7,178 nt of DNA, taken from contig JAAZAQ010000017.1 of NCBI GenBank assembly GCA_012514225.1, forward strand, positions 1 through 7,178, read 5' to 3'. The notes under the pieces were generated by a model. It did not search any database and had not been told where the DNA came from. It saw only the letters and a program-made list of their open reading frames with translations. Shown in pieces: positions 1 to 5,451 of this stretch (position 1 is the first letter of the stretch; every line of letters begins with the position of its first letter). Source of the stretch: Clostridiales bacterium (lineage in GTDB: Bacteria; Bacillota; Clostridia; Christensenellales; Aristaeellaceae). The position numbers were made by a program, and so were the translations under genes.

Positions 1-98
1 CGCCCCTGCCCGGAGAGCCCGGGTTGCGCGGCGCCCGGCGGGGTACACTCCCGGCAGGCGCGCCGCGCCTGAATGAAAACGACGGAGCTGCCTGACCC
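1..98 (+). promoter_or_regulatory. Leader region of the chrA-type gene with a weak promoter candidate
   Basis: No coding region can be supported here. A -10-like TACACT lies at 44-49. The nearest -35-like sequence, TTGCGC at 24-29, is only 14 bases upstream, so the match to a standard promoter is poor. A GGAG at 84-87 stands 11 bases before the GTG start at 99 and is the likely ribosome binding site, though spaced slightly long. An ATG at 73 opens a different frame with no ribosome binding site and is a shadow. A weak 5-bp hairpin (19-23 with 34-38) could be the tail of an upstream terminator, but this is not convincing. Confidence 0.3.
55..71. repeat. 7-bp inverted repeat in the chrA leader
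   Basis: CAGGCGC at 55-61 and GCGCCTG at 65-71 form a perfect inverted repeat around a 3-base centre (GCC). It lies just after the possible -10 at 44-49 and 12 bases before the GGAG ribosome binding site. It could be a repressor operator or a small hairpin in the 5' end of the mRNA. In DNA this GC-rich a short repeat can also arise by chance. Confidence 0.4.
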
Positions 99-1268
99 GT
101 GGAAACGCAGAAGTACAAGGACCTCCCCCGGCCGGAAAAACGCGCGCGGCTGCTGGAAATCGTGCGGGTCTTCCTGCGCCTGGGCGTGGTGGCCTTCGGC
201 GGCCCCGCCGCGCACACGGCGATGATGGAAGAGGAAATCGTCAGCCGGCGCCGGTGGCTGAGCCGGGAGAAATTCCTGGACCTGATGGGCGCTACCCACC
301 TGATTCCCGGCCCCAACTCGACGGAACTGGCCATCCACCTGGGCTATTCCCGCGGTGGGCTGTGGGGGCTGCTGCTGGCGGGCGCCTGCTTCATCCTGCC
401 CGCCATGGCGATCGTGCTGGCCTTCGCCGCGCTCTACGTCCGCCACGGGCAGGTGTCCGAGGTGGAGGGCGTGCTGTACGGCATCAAGCCCGTCATCATC
501 GCCGTGGTGCTGCAGGCGCTGCTGCGCCTGGGCAAATCGGTCATCCGCGGCTGGCTGCCCGCCCTGTTGGCCGCCGGGTCCGCCGCGCTGTACTTCCTGG
601 GCGTGCCGGAGGTGCCCCTGCTGCTGGGCGCGGGGGCCGTCAGCATGCTGGTCAAAAACTGGAAGCGCGTCCGGGACCGGCTGTTCGCCCTGCCGCTCTT
701 CCCGCTGGCCGTCCTGCAGCCCCTGCCGGAACAGGCACGGCATTTGCCGGCTTCCGGGCTGTTTTTCACCTTCCTGAAAATCGGCTCCGTCCTCTACGGC
801 AGCGGCTACGTGCTACTGGCCTTCCTGGAAAGCGAGTTCGTCGCCCGCCAGGGTGTGCTGACCGGCAAACAGCTGCTGGACGCCGTCGCGGTGGGGCAGT
901 TCACCCCCGGCCCGGTGTTCACCACCGCCACCTTCGTCGGCTACCTGCTGGGCGGGTTCCCCGGCGCCTTTTCCGCCACTGCCGGCATCTTCCTGCCCAG
1001 TTTCCTGCTGGTCTTCCTCCTGAACCCCCTGATTCCGCGGATGCGCGCCTCCCTCTGGTTCGGCGCGGCCCTGGACGGGGTCAACGCCGCCTCCCTGGCG
1101 CTGATGGCCGCGGTCAGCTTCAAGCTGGCCCTGGCGTCCCTCGTCGACCCGCTGACCGCCGTCCTGTTCGCCGCCGCCCTCCTCGTGCTGATGCGGACCA
1201 AAATCAGCTCCTTCTGGCTCATCCTGCTGGGTGGGCTGGCGGGGTTTGTCGCGAAAAGCGTGCTATAG
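99..1268 (+). CDS. chrA: Two-domain chromate-transporter (ChrA/CHR) family membrane protein
   Basis: A 389-residue integral membrane protein of the CHR family. Known members such as ChrA export chromate from the cytoplasm; for many homologues in anaerobes the real substrate is untested. The sequence shows two related halves, as in the long two-domain members. The N-terminal half carries FGGPAAHT at 33-40 and PGPN at 70-73. The C-terminal half carries FLKIGSVLYGSGYVL at 225-239 and a second PGP at 270-272. Long hydrophobic segments fill both halves, and a basic loop near 186-194 (KNWKRVRDR) separates them. The start is GTG at 99, because an in-frame TGA at 93-95 closes the frame upstream and the next internal ATG falls after the FGGP motif. 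It appears to be a single-gene unit. The family call is secure; chromate as substrate is inference. Confidence 0.93.
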   Translation: METQKYKDLPRPEKRARLLEIVRVFLRLGVVAFGGPAAHTAMMEEEIVSRRRWLSREKFLDLMGATHLIPGPNSTELAIHLGYSRGGLWGLLLAGACFILPAMAIVLAFAALYVRHGQVSEVEGVLYGIKPVIIAVVLQALLRLGKSVIRGWLPALLAAGSAALYFLGVPEVPLLLGAGAVSMLVKNWKRVRDRLFALPLFPLAVLQPLPEQARHLPASGLFFTFLKIGSVLYGSGYVLLAFLESEFVARQGVLTGKQLLDAVAVGQFTPGPVFTTATFVGYLLGGFPGAFSATAGIFLPSFLLVFLLNPLIPRMRASLWFGAALDGVNAASLALMAAVSFKLALASLVDPLTAVLFAAALLVLMRTKISSFWLILLGGLAGFVAKSVL

Positions 1269-1269
1269 T
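1261..1269 (+). promoter_or_regulatory. Extended -10 element overlapping the chrA stop codon
   Basis: TGCTATAGT at 1261-1269 matches an extended -10 (TGnTATAAT) at all but one of the specified bases. Its TATAGT hexamer contains the chrA stop codon TAG (1266-1268). The nearest -35-like sequence, TTGTCG at 1246-1251, is 12 bases away, too close to count. If used, transcription would start near 1276 and the mRNA would include the hairpins at 1325-1369 before azlC. Confidence 0.35.
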
Positions 1270-1324
1270 CCATAGGGATGTGCGTTTTAGGGGTCTATCC
1301 AGAGATTCCATAAAAAGATGGGGT

Positions 1325-1345
1325 TGAGGGGCTGAAAGCCCCTCA
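1325..1345 (+). terminator. Perfect 9-bp hairpin after chrA (terminator or attenuator stem)
   Basis: TGAGGGGCT (1325-1333) and AGCCCCTCA (1337-1345) pair perfectly around a GAA loop. It lies 56 bases after the chrA stop, so it is a natural candidate for ending chrA transcription. No U-tract follows, which weakens the call as a simple intrinsic terminator. Its right arm can also pair with the next segment (GCCCC at 1338-1342 with GGGGC at 1347-1351), so it may belong to a set of competing structures. Confidence 0.5.
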
Positions 1346-1348
1346 TGG

Positions 1349-1369
1349 GGCGCGGGTCAAAGCCCCGCC
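1349..1369 (+). other. Second hairpin in the chrA-azlC gap
   Basis: GGCG (1349-1352) and GGG (1354-1356) can pair with CCC (1363-1365) and CGCC (1366-1369), with one bulged base and a TCAAAG loop. A pyrimidine-rich stretch follows (about 1370-1410, including TTTTGTTCTTTT), which could act as a loose terminator tail. Forming this hairpin competes with pairing of the same GGGGC to the GCCCC just upstream. Only the pairing potential is seen; the role is inference. Confidence 0.35.
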
Positions 1370-1437
1370 GTCCCCCTGTTTCTCCCCCGGCCATTTTGTT
1401 CTTTTCGTGTCCCGCGGCGCCCGTCCGCGCTCCCGCG

Positions 1438-1446
1438 TGCTATACT
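1438..1446 (+). promoter_or_regulatory. Extended -10 promoter element for azlCD
   Basis: TGCTATACT at 1438-1446 is a good extended -10 (TGn plus TATACT). No -35 is recognisable 16-18 bases upstream, as is allowed for extended -10 promoters. Transcription would begin near 1453, giving a leader of about 22 bases with the ribosome binding site at 1463-1469, ahead of the TTG start at 1475. The surrounding GCGTGCTATA (1435-1444) also occurs at 1258-1267 at the end of chrA. Confidence 0.5.
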
Positions 1447-1462
1447 GCGCCATCATGGCTCC

Positions 1463-1469
1463 GGGGGTG
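1463..1469 (+). promoter_or_regulatory. Ribosome binding site that fixes the azlC TTG start
   Basis: GGGGGTG at 1463-1469 matches the GGAGGTG core with one G-U wobble and ends 5 bases before TTG at 1475. The competing ATG at 1455 lies upstream of this site, in another frame, with no ribosome binding site of its own. This favours TTG as the azlC start. Confidence 0.6.
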
Positions 1470-1474
1470 TTTTT

Positions 1475-2173
1475 TTGTTTCTGCGCGCGCTGAAGGCGGC
1501 CTTTCCCAGGACCCTGCCGGTGCTGGCGGGCTACCTGTTTTTGGGGCTGGGCTTCGGCGTGCTGCTGTCCCGCGCGGGGTACGGCGCGGGATGGGCGCTT
1601 TTGATGAGCGCGGGGATTTTCGCCGGCGCGATGCAGTACGTCGCGGTGGACCTTTTCCTCGCCGGCGCGGGGGTGCTGGAGTGCGCGATGATGACGCTGG
1701 CGGTCAACGCGCGCCATTTGTTCTACGGTCTTTCCATGGCAGGCTGGTACGCGGACAGCGGGAAGATGAAGCCGTACCTGGCCTTCTCGCTGACGGACGA
1801 GACCTTCGCGCTGCTGAGCCTGACGGAGGCGCCGGAGAGCGTGCCGGAGCGGTGGTATTACCTGTGCGTCTCCGCGCTCAACCACCTGTACTGGATTGCG
1901 GGCAGCTTGCTGGGCGCCTTGCTGGGCTTGCTCCCCTTCGACCTTTTGGGCATCGAGTTTTCGATGCCGGCGCTGTTCGTGGTGATGCTGGTGGAGCAGT
2001 GGCGCAGGAAGCGTGCGCGGCTGCCGGTGCTCATCGGCCTGGCCTGTGCGCTGGGCTGCCTTTTTCTGCTGGGGCCGGAGCGCTTCACCGTGCCCGCGAT
2101 GCTGCTGGTCACGGGCGTGCTGTTTCTGTTCCGGCCGCGCTTGGACAAAATGGAGGGGAGGGCCGGGGCGTGA
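1475..2173 (+). CDS. azlC: AzlC: large subunit of the branched-chain amino acid exporter
   Basis: A 232-residue membrane protein of the AzlC/BrnF family. With its small partner AzlD it forms a cytoplasmic-membrane exporter of branched-chain amino acids, and methionine in some relatives. Family marks are an N-terminus of the FLRALKAAFPRTLPVLAGY type (2-20), FAGAMQYVAV at 49-58, NARHLFYGLSM at 78-88 and SLTDETFAL at 105-113. Hydrophobic segments follow from about 130 to 218, ending in a short basic tail. Length is normal for the family. The start is TTG at 1475, supported by the GGGGGTG site 5 bases upstream and by the fit of the N-terminus. A run of seven T (1470-1476) covers the start. The last codons overlap azlD by 4 bases, so the two are translationally coupled. 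Confidence 0.93.
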   Translation: MFLRALKAAFPRTLPVLAGYLFLGLGFGVLLSRAGYGAGWALLMSAGIFAGAMQYVAVDLFLAGAGVLECAMMTLAVNARHLFYGLSMAGWYADSGKMKPYLAFSLTDETFALLSLTEAPESVPERWYYLCVSALNHLYWIAGSLLGALLGLLPFDLLGIEFSMPALFVVMLVEQWRRKRARLPVLIGLACALGCLFLLGPERFTVPAMLLVTGVLFLFRPRLDKMEGRAGA

Positions 2174-2487
2174 GCATCCTGCCGGCCGTCCTGGTCATCG
2201 CGCTGGTCACCGCCGCGCTACGGCTGCTGCCGGTGATGCTGCTGGGCAAGGGCGGCAAGCCCTTGCCCCCTGCCGCGGCTTTCCTGAGCCGTGCCATGCC
2301 CCCGGCCATCATCGGGCTGCTGGTCGTGTATGCCCTGCGGGGAACCGACCTGTCCGCCCCGCCGCACGGGCTGCCAGAGGCGGCGGGCGTCTGCGCGGCC
2401 GCCCTCCTGCAGTACTGGAAAAAGAACACGCTGCTGAGCGTGTTCGCCGCCACCGCCTGCTATATGGCGCTCATCCGCCTGCTGTAA
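2170..2487 (+). CDS. azlD: AzlD: small subunit of the branched-chain amino acid exporter
   Basis: A 105-residue hydrophobic protein of the AzlD/BrnE family, the obligate small partner of AzlC. It starts with GTG at 2170, which overlaps the azlC TGA (GTGA). A GGAGG at 2157-2161 inside azlC sits 8 bases upstream and serves as the ribosome binding site. Visible marks are an N-terminal membrane segment (about 2-24), FLSRAMPPAIIGLLVVYALR at 38-57 holding the family's conserved Pro pair, QYWKKNTLLS at 81-90, and a last membrane segment up to the C-terminus. Length is typical. The same frame stays open upstream to 1345 across azlC, but the longer version makes no family sense there, so the GTG at 2170 is the real start. 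Confidence 0.92.
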   Translation: MSILPAVLVIALVTAALRLLPVMLLGKGGKPLPPAAAFLSRAMPPAIIGLLVVYALRGTDLSAPPHGLPEAAGVCAAALLQYWKKNTLLSVFAATACYMALIRLL

Positions 2488-2511
2488 CCGCCGTTTGGCG
2501 CGGCATCAGCA

Positions 2512-2540
2512 AACCCGGCGTCCTGTCGCGGCGCCGGGTT
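2512..2540. terminator. Hairpin between convergent azlD and sdaAA (likely two-way terminator)
   Basis: AACCCGGCG (2512-2520) and CGCCGGGTT (2532-2540) form a perfect 9-bp stem around an 11-base loop. An outer CATCA/TGATG pairing (2504-2508 with 2540-2544) can compete or extend it with a bulge. It lies 24 bases after the azlD stop and between convergent genes, the classic place for a shared terminator. Neither side has a strong U-tract, so the efficiency is uncertain. Confidence 0.5.
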
Positions 2541-2579
2541 GATGAACCAAGATTCTTATCATTCCGGAATCCGGGTGGG

Positions 2580-2616
2580 AGTCCGCGACGGCCCTTCTTC
2601 GCTTCCGGGCCGGACT
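2580..2616 (-). terminator. Bulged hairpin directly after the sdaAA stop
   Basis: CGGCCC (2589-2594) pairs with GGGCCG (2607-2612) around a 12-base loop, and AGTC (2580-2583) pairs with GACT (2613-2616) across a 5-base bulge. The structure abuts the sdaAA stop codon (2617-2619). It probably ends or protects the 3' end of the sda mRNA. No U-run follows on the minus strand. The stretch 2541-2579 holds only a 10-base palindrome, ATTCCGGAAT at 2561-2570. Confidence 0.4.
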
Positions 2617-3519
2617 TCAGCCCGCGGCATCCCCTTCCGTGTCCTCCGCGCCCTTTTCCCACAGCCGCTTTTTCCATTCCCGCCCGGTCGGCGTCGCCGC
2701 CAGGCCGCCCTGGGCGGTCTCCCGCAGGGCGAGGGGCATGCCCAGGCCGACCTGGTAGAGGGCGAGGACGACCTCGTCCCAGGGCACGTAGCTTTCCACG
2801 CCTGACAGCGCCATCTCCGCCGCGGCCAGCGCGTTGGCGGCGCCGGCGGCGTTGCGCTTGACGCAGGGCACCTCCACCAGCCCGGCCAACGGGTCGCAGA
2901 CCAGGCCCAGCATGTTTTTAAGCGCCATCGCCATCGCGTGGGCGGATTGCGAGGCGCTGCCGCCGGCCAATTGCACCAGCGCGGCCGCGGCCATGCCGCT
3001 GGCGCTGCCGACCTCCGCCTGGCACCCGCCCGCGGCGCCGGAAATCATGGCGTTGTTGGCGATGACCAGGCCGAAGGCCCCGGCGCAGAAGAGCGCCATC
3101 ACGGCTTCCTCATCGCTTTTGCCCAGCTTTTCCTGGGCGGCCAGCAGGACGCCCGGCAGCACGCCGCCGGAGCCCGCGGTCGGGGAGGCGCAGATGACGC
3201 CCATGGCGGCGTTGACCTCGTTGGTAGACAAGGCGTAGGTGATGGCCTTCAAAAAGGTGCCGTCCGTCAGCCCCCGGCCGGACAGGCGGTATTCCTCCAT
3301 CTTCCGGGCGTTGCCCCCGGTCATGCCCGAGTGGGAGTACAGCCCGGTCAGCCCCCTGTTCGCCGCTTCGCGCATGACGGCGTATTGCCGCGCCATGCCG
3401 GCATAGACCGCCTCCCGGCTGCGCCCGCCTTCGGCGGCTTCCCGCCGCAGCATCAGCTCACCCAGGGAAACCCCCGCCTCTTCCGCGGCGGCGACCAGTT
3501 CCCGGACGCTTCCAAACAT
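2617..3519 (-). CDS. sdaAA: L-serine dehydratase, iron-sulfur-dependent, alpha subunit
   Basis: A 300-residue catalytic subunit of the oxygen-sensitive [4Fe-4S] L-serine dehydratase, which converts L-serine to pyruvate and ammonia in the cytoplasm. The expected cluster ligands are all present: C166 in GGCQAEVG, C208 in LVCDPLAGLVEV and C219 in VPCVKRNA. Their spacing (42 then 11 residues) equals that recalled for the ligands of the characterised Legionella enzyme. Other family marks are SHSGMTGGN at 62-70 and SPTAGSGGVLPG at 112-123. Length is normal. The ATG at 3517-3519 has AGGAGG (3525-3530) 5 bases upstream. It lies 9 bases after sdaAB, whose stop codon overlaps this ribosome binding site, so translation is probably coupled. 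The last 20 residues are charged and poorly conserved. Confidence 0.95.
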   Translation of the reverse strand: MFGSVRELVAAAEEAGVSLGELMLRREAAEGGRSREAVYAGMARQYAVMREAANRGLTGLYSHSGMTGGNARKMEEYRLSGRGLTDGTFLKAITYALSTNEVNAAMGVICASPTAGSGGVLPGVLLAAQEKLGKSDEEAVMALFCAGAFGLVIANNAMISGAAGGCQAEVGSASGMAAAALVQLAGGSASQSAHAMAMALKNMLGLVCDPLAGLVEVPCVKRNAAGAANALAAAEMALSGVESYVPWDEVVLALYQVGLGMPLALRETAQGGLAATPTGREWKKRLWEKGAEDTEGDAAG

Positions 3520-3528
3520 CCCGTCCTC

Positions 3529-4191
3529 CTATACGTCCAGCCGGACGATGCTGTGAATATGGCGCTGCGCCAGGATGAGTTGCGTGACGTCCTCCGGCAC
3601 CGCCTGGTCGGTTTCGATGACCATCAGCGCCTCGCGCCCCCGCTCGGTGCGGGAGACCTCCATGCGGCTGATGTTGATGTTGGCCTGGGCCAGCATGCGC
3701 GTGGCGGACGCGATGGTGCCCGCCGCGTCCTCGTGGAAAATCAGCAGCGCCGGCGCGTCGCCGCTCAGGTGCAGTTCAAAGCCGTCCACCCGGGTCACCT
3801 GCACCAGGCCGCCCCCCAGGGAAACGCCCAGCACGCTGATGCGGTGCTCCCCGGAGACGAGGTCCACCCGCGCGGTGTTGGGGTGGGCGGGCACGGCGGC
3901 CTGCAGGTGGAAGGCGTAGGCCAGCCCGCGCTGGCGGGCGATGTCGAAGGCCCGCGGGATGCGCGGGTCGTCCGTCCCCATGCCCAGCACGCCCGCCAGG
4001 ATGGCGACGTCCGTCGCGTGGCCCCGGTAGGTGTGGGCGAAGGAACCGAAAAAGTGGATGTCCGCCCGCTCCGGCTCCCGGCCGAACAGCTGGCGGGCCA
4101 ATTGCCCGATGCGCACCGCGCCCGCGGTGTGCGAGCTGGAGGGCCCCACCATCACCGGGCCGATGATGTCAAACACGCTGCGGTACTTCAA
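3529..4191 (-). CDS. sdaAB: L-serine dehydratase, iron-sulfur-dependent, beta subunit with ACT domain
   Basis: A 220-residue partner subunit of the two-part L-serine dehydratase found in Firmicutes. The N-terminal domain carries GPSSSHTAG (16-24), the family signature, followed by HFFGSFAHTYRGHATD (46-61). The C-terminal 70 or so residues (about 148-220, starting ALLIFHEDAAGTIAS) form an ACT domain with NINISRMEVSR at 171-181. ACT domains usually bind amino acids, so this is a likely site for control by serine, though ligand binding here is inference. The start is TTG at 4189-4191: AGGAG (4199-4203) sits 7 bases upstream, and the resulting MKYRSVFDIIGPVM N-terminus matches the Bacillus subtilis protein as I recall it. 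It is the first gene of the sdaAB-sdaAA operon. Confidence 0.95.
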   Translation of the reverse strand: MKYRSVFDIIGPVMVGPSSSHTAGAVRIGQLARQLFGREPERADIHFFGSFAHTYRGHATDVAILAGVLGMGTDDPRIPRAFDIARQRGLAYAFHLQAAVPAHPNTARVDLVSGEHRISVLGVSLGGGLVQVTRVDGFELHLSGDAPALLIFHEDAAGTIASATRMLAQANINISRMEVSRTERGREALMVIETDQAVPEDVTQLILAQRHIHSIVRLDV

Positions 4192-4198
4192 TCCCTTG

Positions 4199-4203
4199 CT
4201 CCT
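4199..4203 (-). promoter_or_regulatory. Ribosome binding site that fixes the sdaAB TTG start
   Basis: On the minus strand AGGAG (plus-strand CTCCT at 4199-4203) lies 7 bases before TTG at 4189-4191. There is no ATG or GTG at a better position, so this site decides the start. Confidence 0.75.
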
Positions 4204-4223
4204 GCAATGTTATTTCCCGATCC

Positions 4224-4252
4224 AGTATGCGCGGTTCCCCGGGGCTTGTCCA
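4224..4252 (-). promoter_or_regulatory. Promoter of the sdaAB-sdaAA operon
   Basis: Read on the minus strand, TGGACA (4247-4252) matches the -35 consensus at five of six bases and CATACT (4224-4229) matches the -10 at four of six, with the ideal 17-base spacer. Transcription would begin near 4217, giving a leader of about 26 bases. The spacer contains an 8-base palindrome, CCCCGGGG (4237-4244). The promoter lies after the pfkA terminator, so the operon appears to be transcribed independently of pfkA. Confidence 0.65.
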
Positions 4253-4284
4253 GCCGTCCGGTATGCACACAGCCCCATTAAGAA

Positions 4285-4303
4285 GCCCGGCGCAGGGCCG
4301 GGC
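4285..4303 (-). terminator. Rho-independent terminator of pfkA
   Basis: GCCCGGC and GCCGGGC (4285-4291 and 4297-4303) form a perfect 7-bp GC stem around a 5-base loop. Read on the minus strand, it is followed directly by TTCTTAAT (4284-4277), a short U-rich tail. It begins 21 bases after the pfkA stop codon and separates pfkA from the sda promoter. Confidence 0.7.
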
Positions 4304-4324
4304 GGAGGGGAGGCTCATGGTGTT

Positions 4325-5398
4325 TCAGTCCCCGAAGGAGATGTTCATGCTGCGCGCGGTGCGGACGATCTGGTCGTCCGGGTCCACGGGCTTGGGCACG
4401 CCGGCGATGTCCTCCAGCTTGTTTTCGCTGATTTCATTGCCCTTCAGGGCGACGGTCAGGCCGTAGCGCCCTTCCTTGATCAGATGGGCGGCGTGCACGC
4501 CGAACCGGGTGGACAGCACGCGGTCGTAGGCGGACGGGCTGCCGCCGCGCTGCATGTGTCCGGGGATGACGGTGCGGCACTCCACGCCGGTCATCTGCTC
4601 CAGCTGGGCGGCGACGCGCTGGGAGATGTTTTTGTACTCGCTCTGCGCGCGGGCGGCCTCGCGGTCTTTTCGTTTCATCGCGGCTTCCTCCCGGCTCATC
4701 GCGCCTTCGGCGACGGCGAGGATGGTGAAGTTCTTGTCGAGCCGCGCGCGCTCCTCGATGACCTTGGCGACGTTCTCGATGTCATAAGGGATTTCGGGCA
4801 GCAGGATGACGTCCGCGCCGCCGGCGATACCGGAGTAGAGCGTCAGCCAGCCGGCCTTGTTGCCCATGATTTCGATGACCATGCAGCGGTTGTGGCTGGC
4901 GGCGGTGGTGTGGATGCGGTCGATGACGTCCGTCGCGATGCCCACGGCGGTATGGAAGCCGAAGGTGAAGTCGGTGCCGTAGATGTCGTTGTCGATGGTC
5001 TTGGGCAGGCCGATGACGTTGAGGCCTTCCTTGGACAGCATGTTGGCGGTCTTGTGGGTGCCGTTGCCGCCCAGGGCGACCAGGCAGTCCAGCCGCATGG
5101 CGCGGTAGTTCATCTTCATCGCGTGGACTTTGTCCACGTTGTCCTCCTCCACCACCCGCATGTTGCGGAAGGGGGTGCGGCTGGTACCCAGGATGGTGCC
5201 GCCCATGGTGAGGATGCCGGAAAACTGGGACTGCTGCATGACCTGGTAGTCCCCGTCGATGAGGCCGCGGTAGCCCGCCCTGATGCCGATGATTTCGACG
5301 TCCAGGGTCTGGTAGGCCGCACGGGCGACGCCGCGGATGGCCGCGTTGAGGCCGGGGCAGTCGCCGCCGCTGGTGAGGATGCCGATTCTGTAGCTCAT
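4325..5398 (-). CDS. pfkA: 6-phosphofructokinase (PfkA family, GGNG/PKTIDND variant)
   Basis: A 357-residue cytoplasmic enzyme that phosphorylates fructose 6-phosphate to fructose 1,6-bisphosphate, the committed step of glycolysis. Visible motifs in order: donor-binding GILTSGGDCPG (6-16), GGTILGTSR (66-74), GGNGTHKTA (110-118), PKTIDND (132-138) with D136 as catalytic base, SHNR (168-171) and IMGN (177-180), PEIP (201-204), and HMQRGG (281-286) for substrate phosphate. The second and third groups differ from E. coli: GGNG replaces GGDG (Asp103 equivalent is N112), while the Gly104 equivalent (G113) is kept, and Lys replaces Gly124. Lys there is shared with mixed-substrate and pyrophosphate enzymes; Gly at 113 points to ATP. 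The donor is therefore probably ATP but not certain. The ATG has GGAGGG 5 bases upstream. A hairpin precedes it and a terminator follows it. Confidence 0.93.
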   Translation of the reverse strand: MSYRIGILTSGGDCPGLNAAIRGVARAAYQTLDVEIIGIRAGYRGLIDGDYQVMQQSQFSGILTMGGTILGTSRTPFRNMRVVEEDNVDKVHAMKMNYRAMRLDCLVALGGNGTHKTANMLSKEGLNVIGLPKTIDNDIYGTDFTFGFHTAVGIATDVIDRIHTTAASHNRCMVIEIMGNKAGWLTLYSGIAGGADVILLPEIPYDIENVAKVIEERARLDKNFTILAVAEGAMSREEAAMKRKDREAARAQSEYKNISQRVAAQLEQMTGVECRTVIPGHMQRGGSPSAYDRVLSTRFGVHAAHLIKEGRYGLTVALKGNEISENKLEDIAGVPKPVDPDDQIVRTARSMNISFGD

Positions 5399-5421
5399 GA
5401 GGACCCTCCGCTCAGAGGAAA

Positions 5422-5446
5422 GGGGGGCGGCGGACCGCCGCCCCCC
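5422..5446 (-). terminator. Strong GC hairpin between the ATPase gene and pfkA
   Basis: GGGGGGCGGCGG (5422-5433) and CCGCCGCCCCCC (5435-5446) are perfect reverse complements around one base, giving an 11-bp stem with a 3-base loop. On the minus strand TTTCCTCT follows (5421-5414), resembling a short terminator tail. The stem starts 5 bases after the ATPase stop and ends 12 bases before the pfkA ribosome binding site. No promoter fits after it, so it must leak, or pfkA must be served by a promoter inside the ATPase gene and the hairpin must act on the mRNA in another way. Confidence 0.65.
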
Positions 5447-5451
5447 GGGGC

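Noticed and set aside
73..246. ATG at 73 as the start of chrA or of a small gene
   Set aside because: It is in another frame from chrA, lacks a ribosome binding site and yields no recognisable protein.
254..1327. A 357-residue plus-strand frame inside and past chrA
   Set aside because: Arg/Pro/Gly-rich shadow of chrA with no motif and no ribosome binding site.
1269..1474. T-box or other known riboswitch before azlC
   Set aside because: No AGGGTGG-type T-box sequence or other recognisable aptamer core is present, and the gap is short.
1345..2487. A 380-residue plus-strand frame ending with azlD
   Set aside because: Only its last 105 codons look like a protein family (AzlD). The rest is a shadow of azlC in another frame, and GTG at 2170 has its own ribosome binding site.
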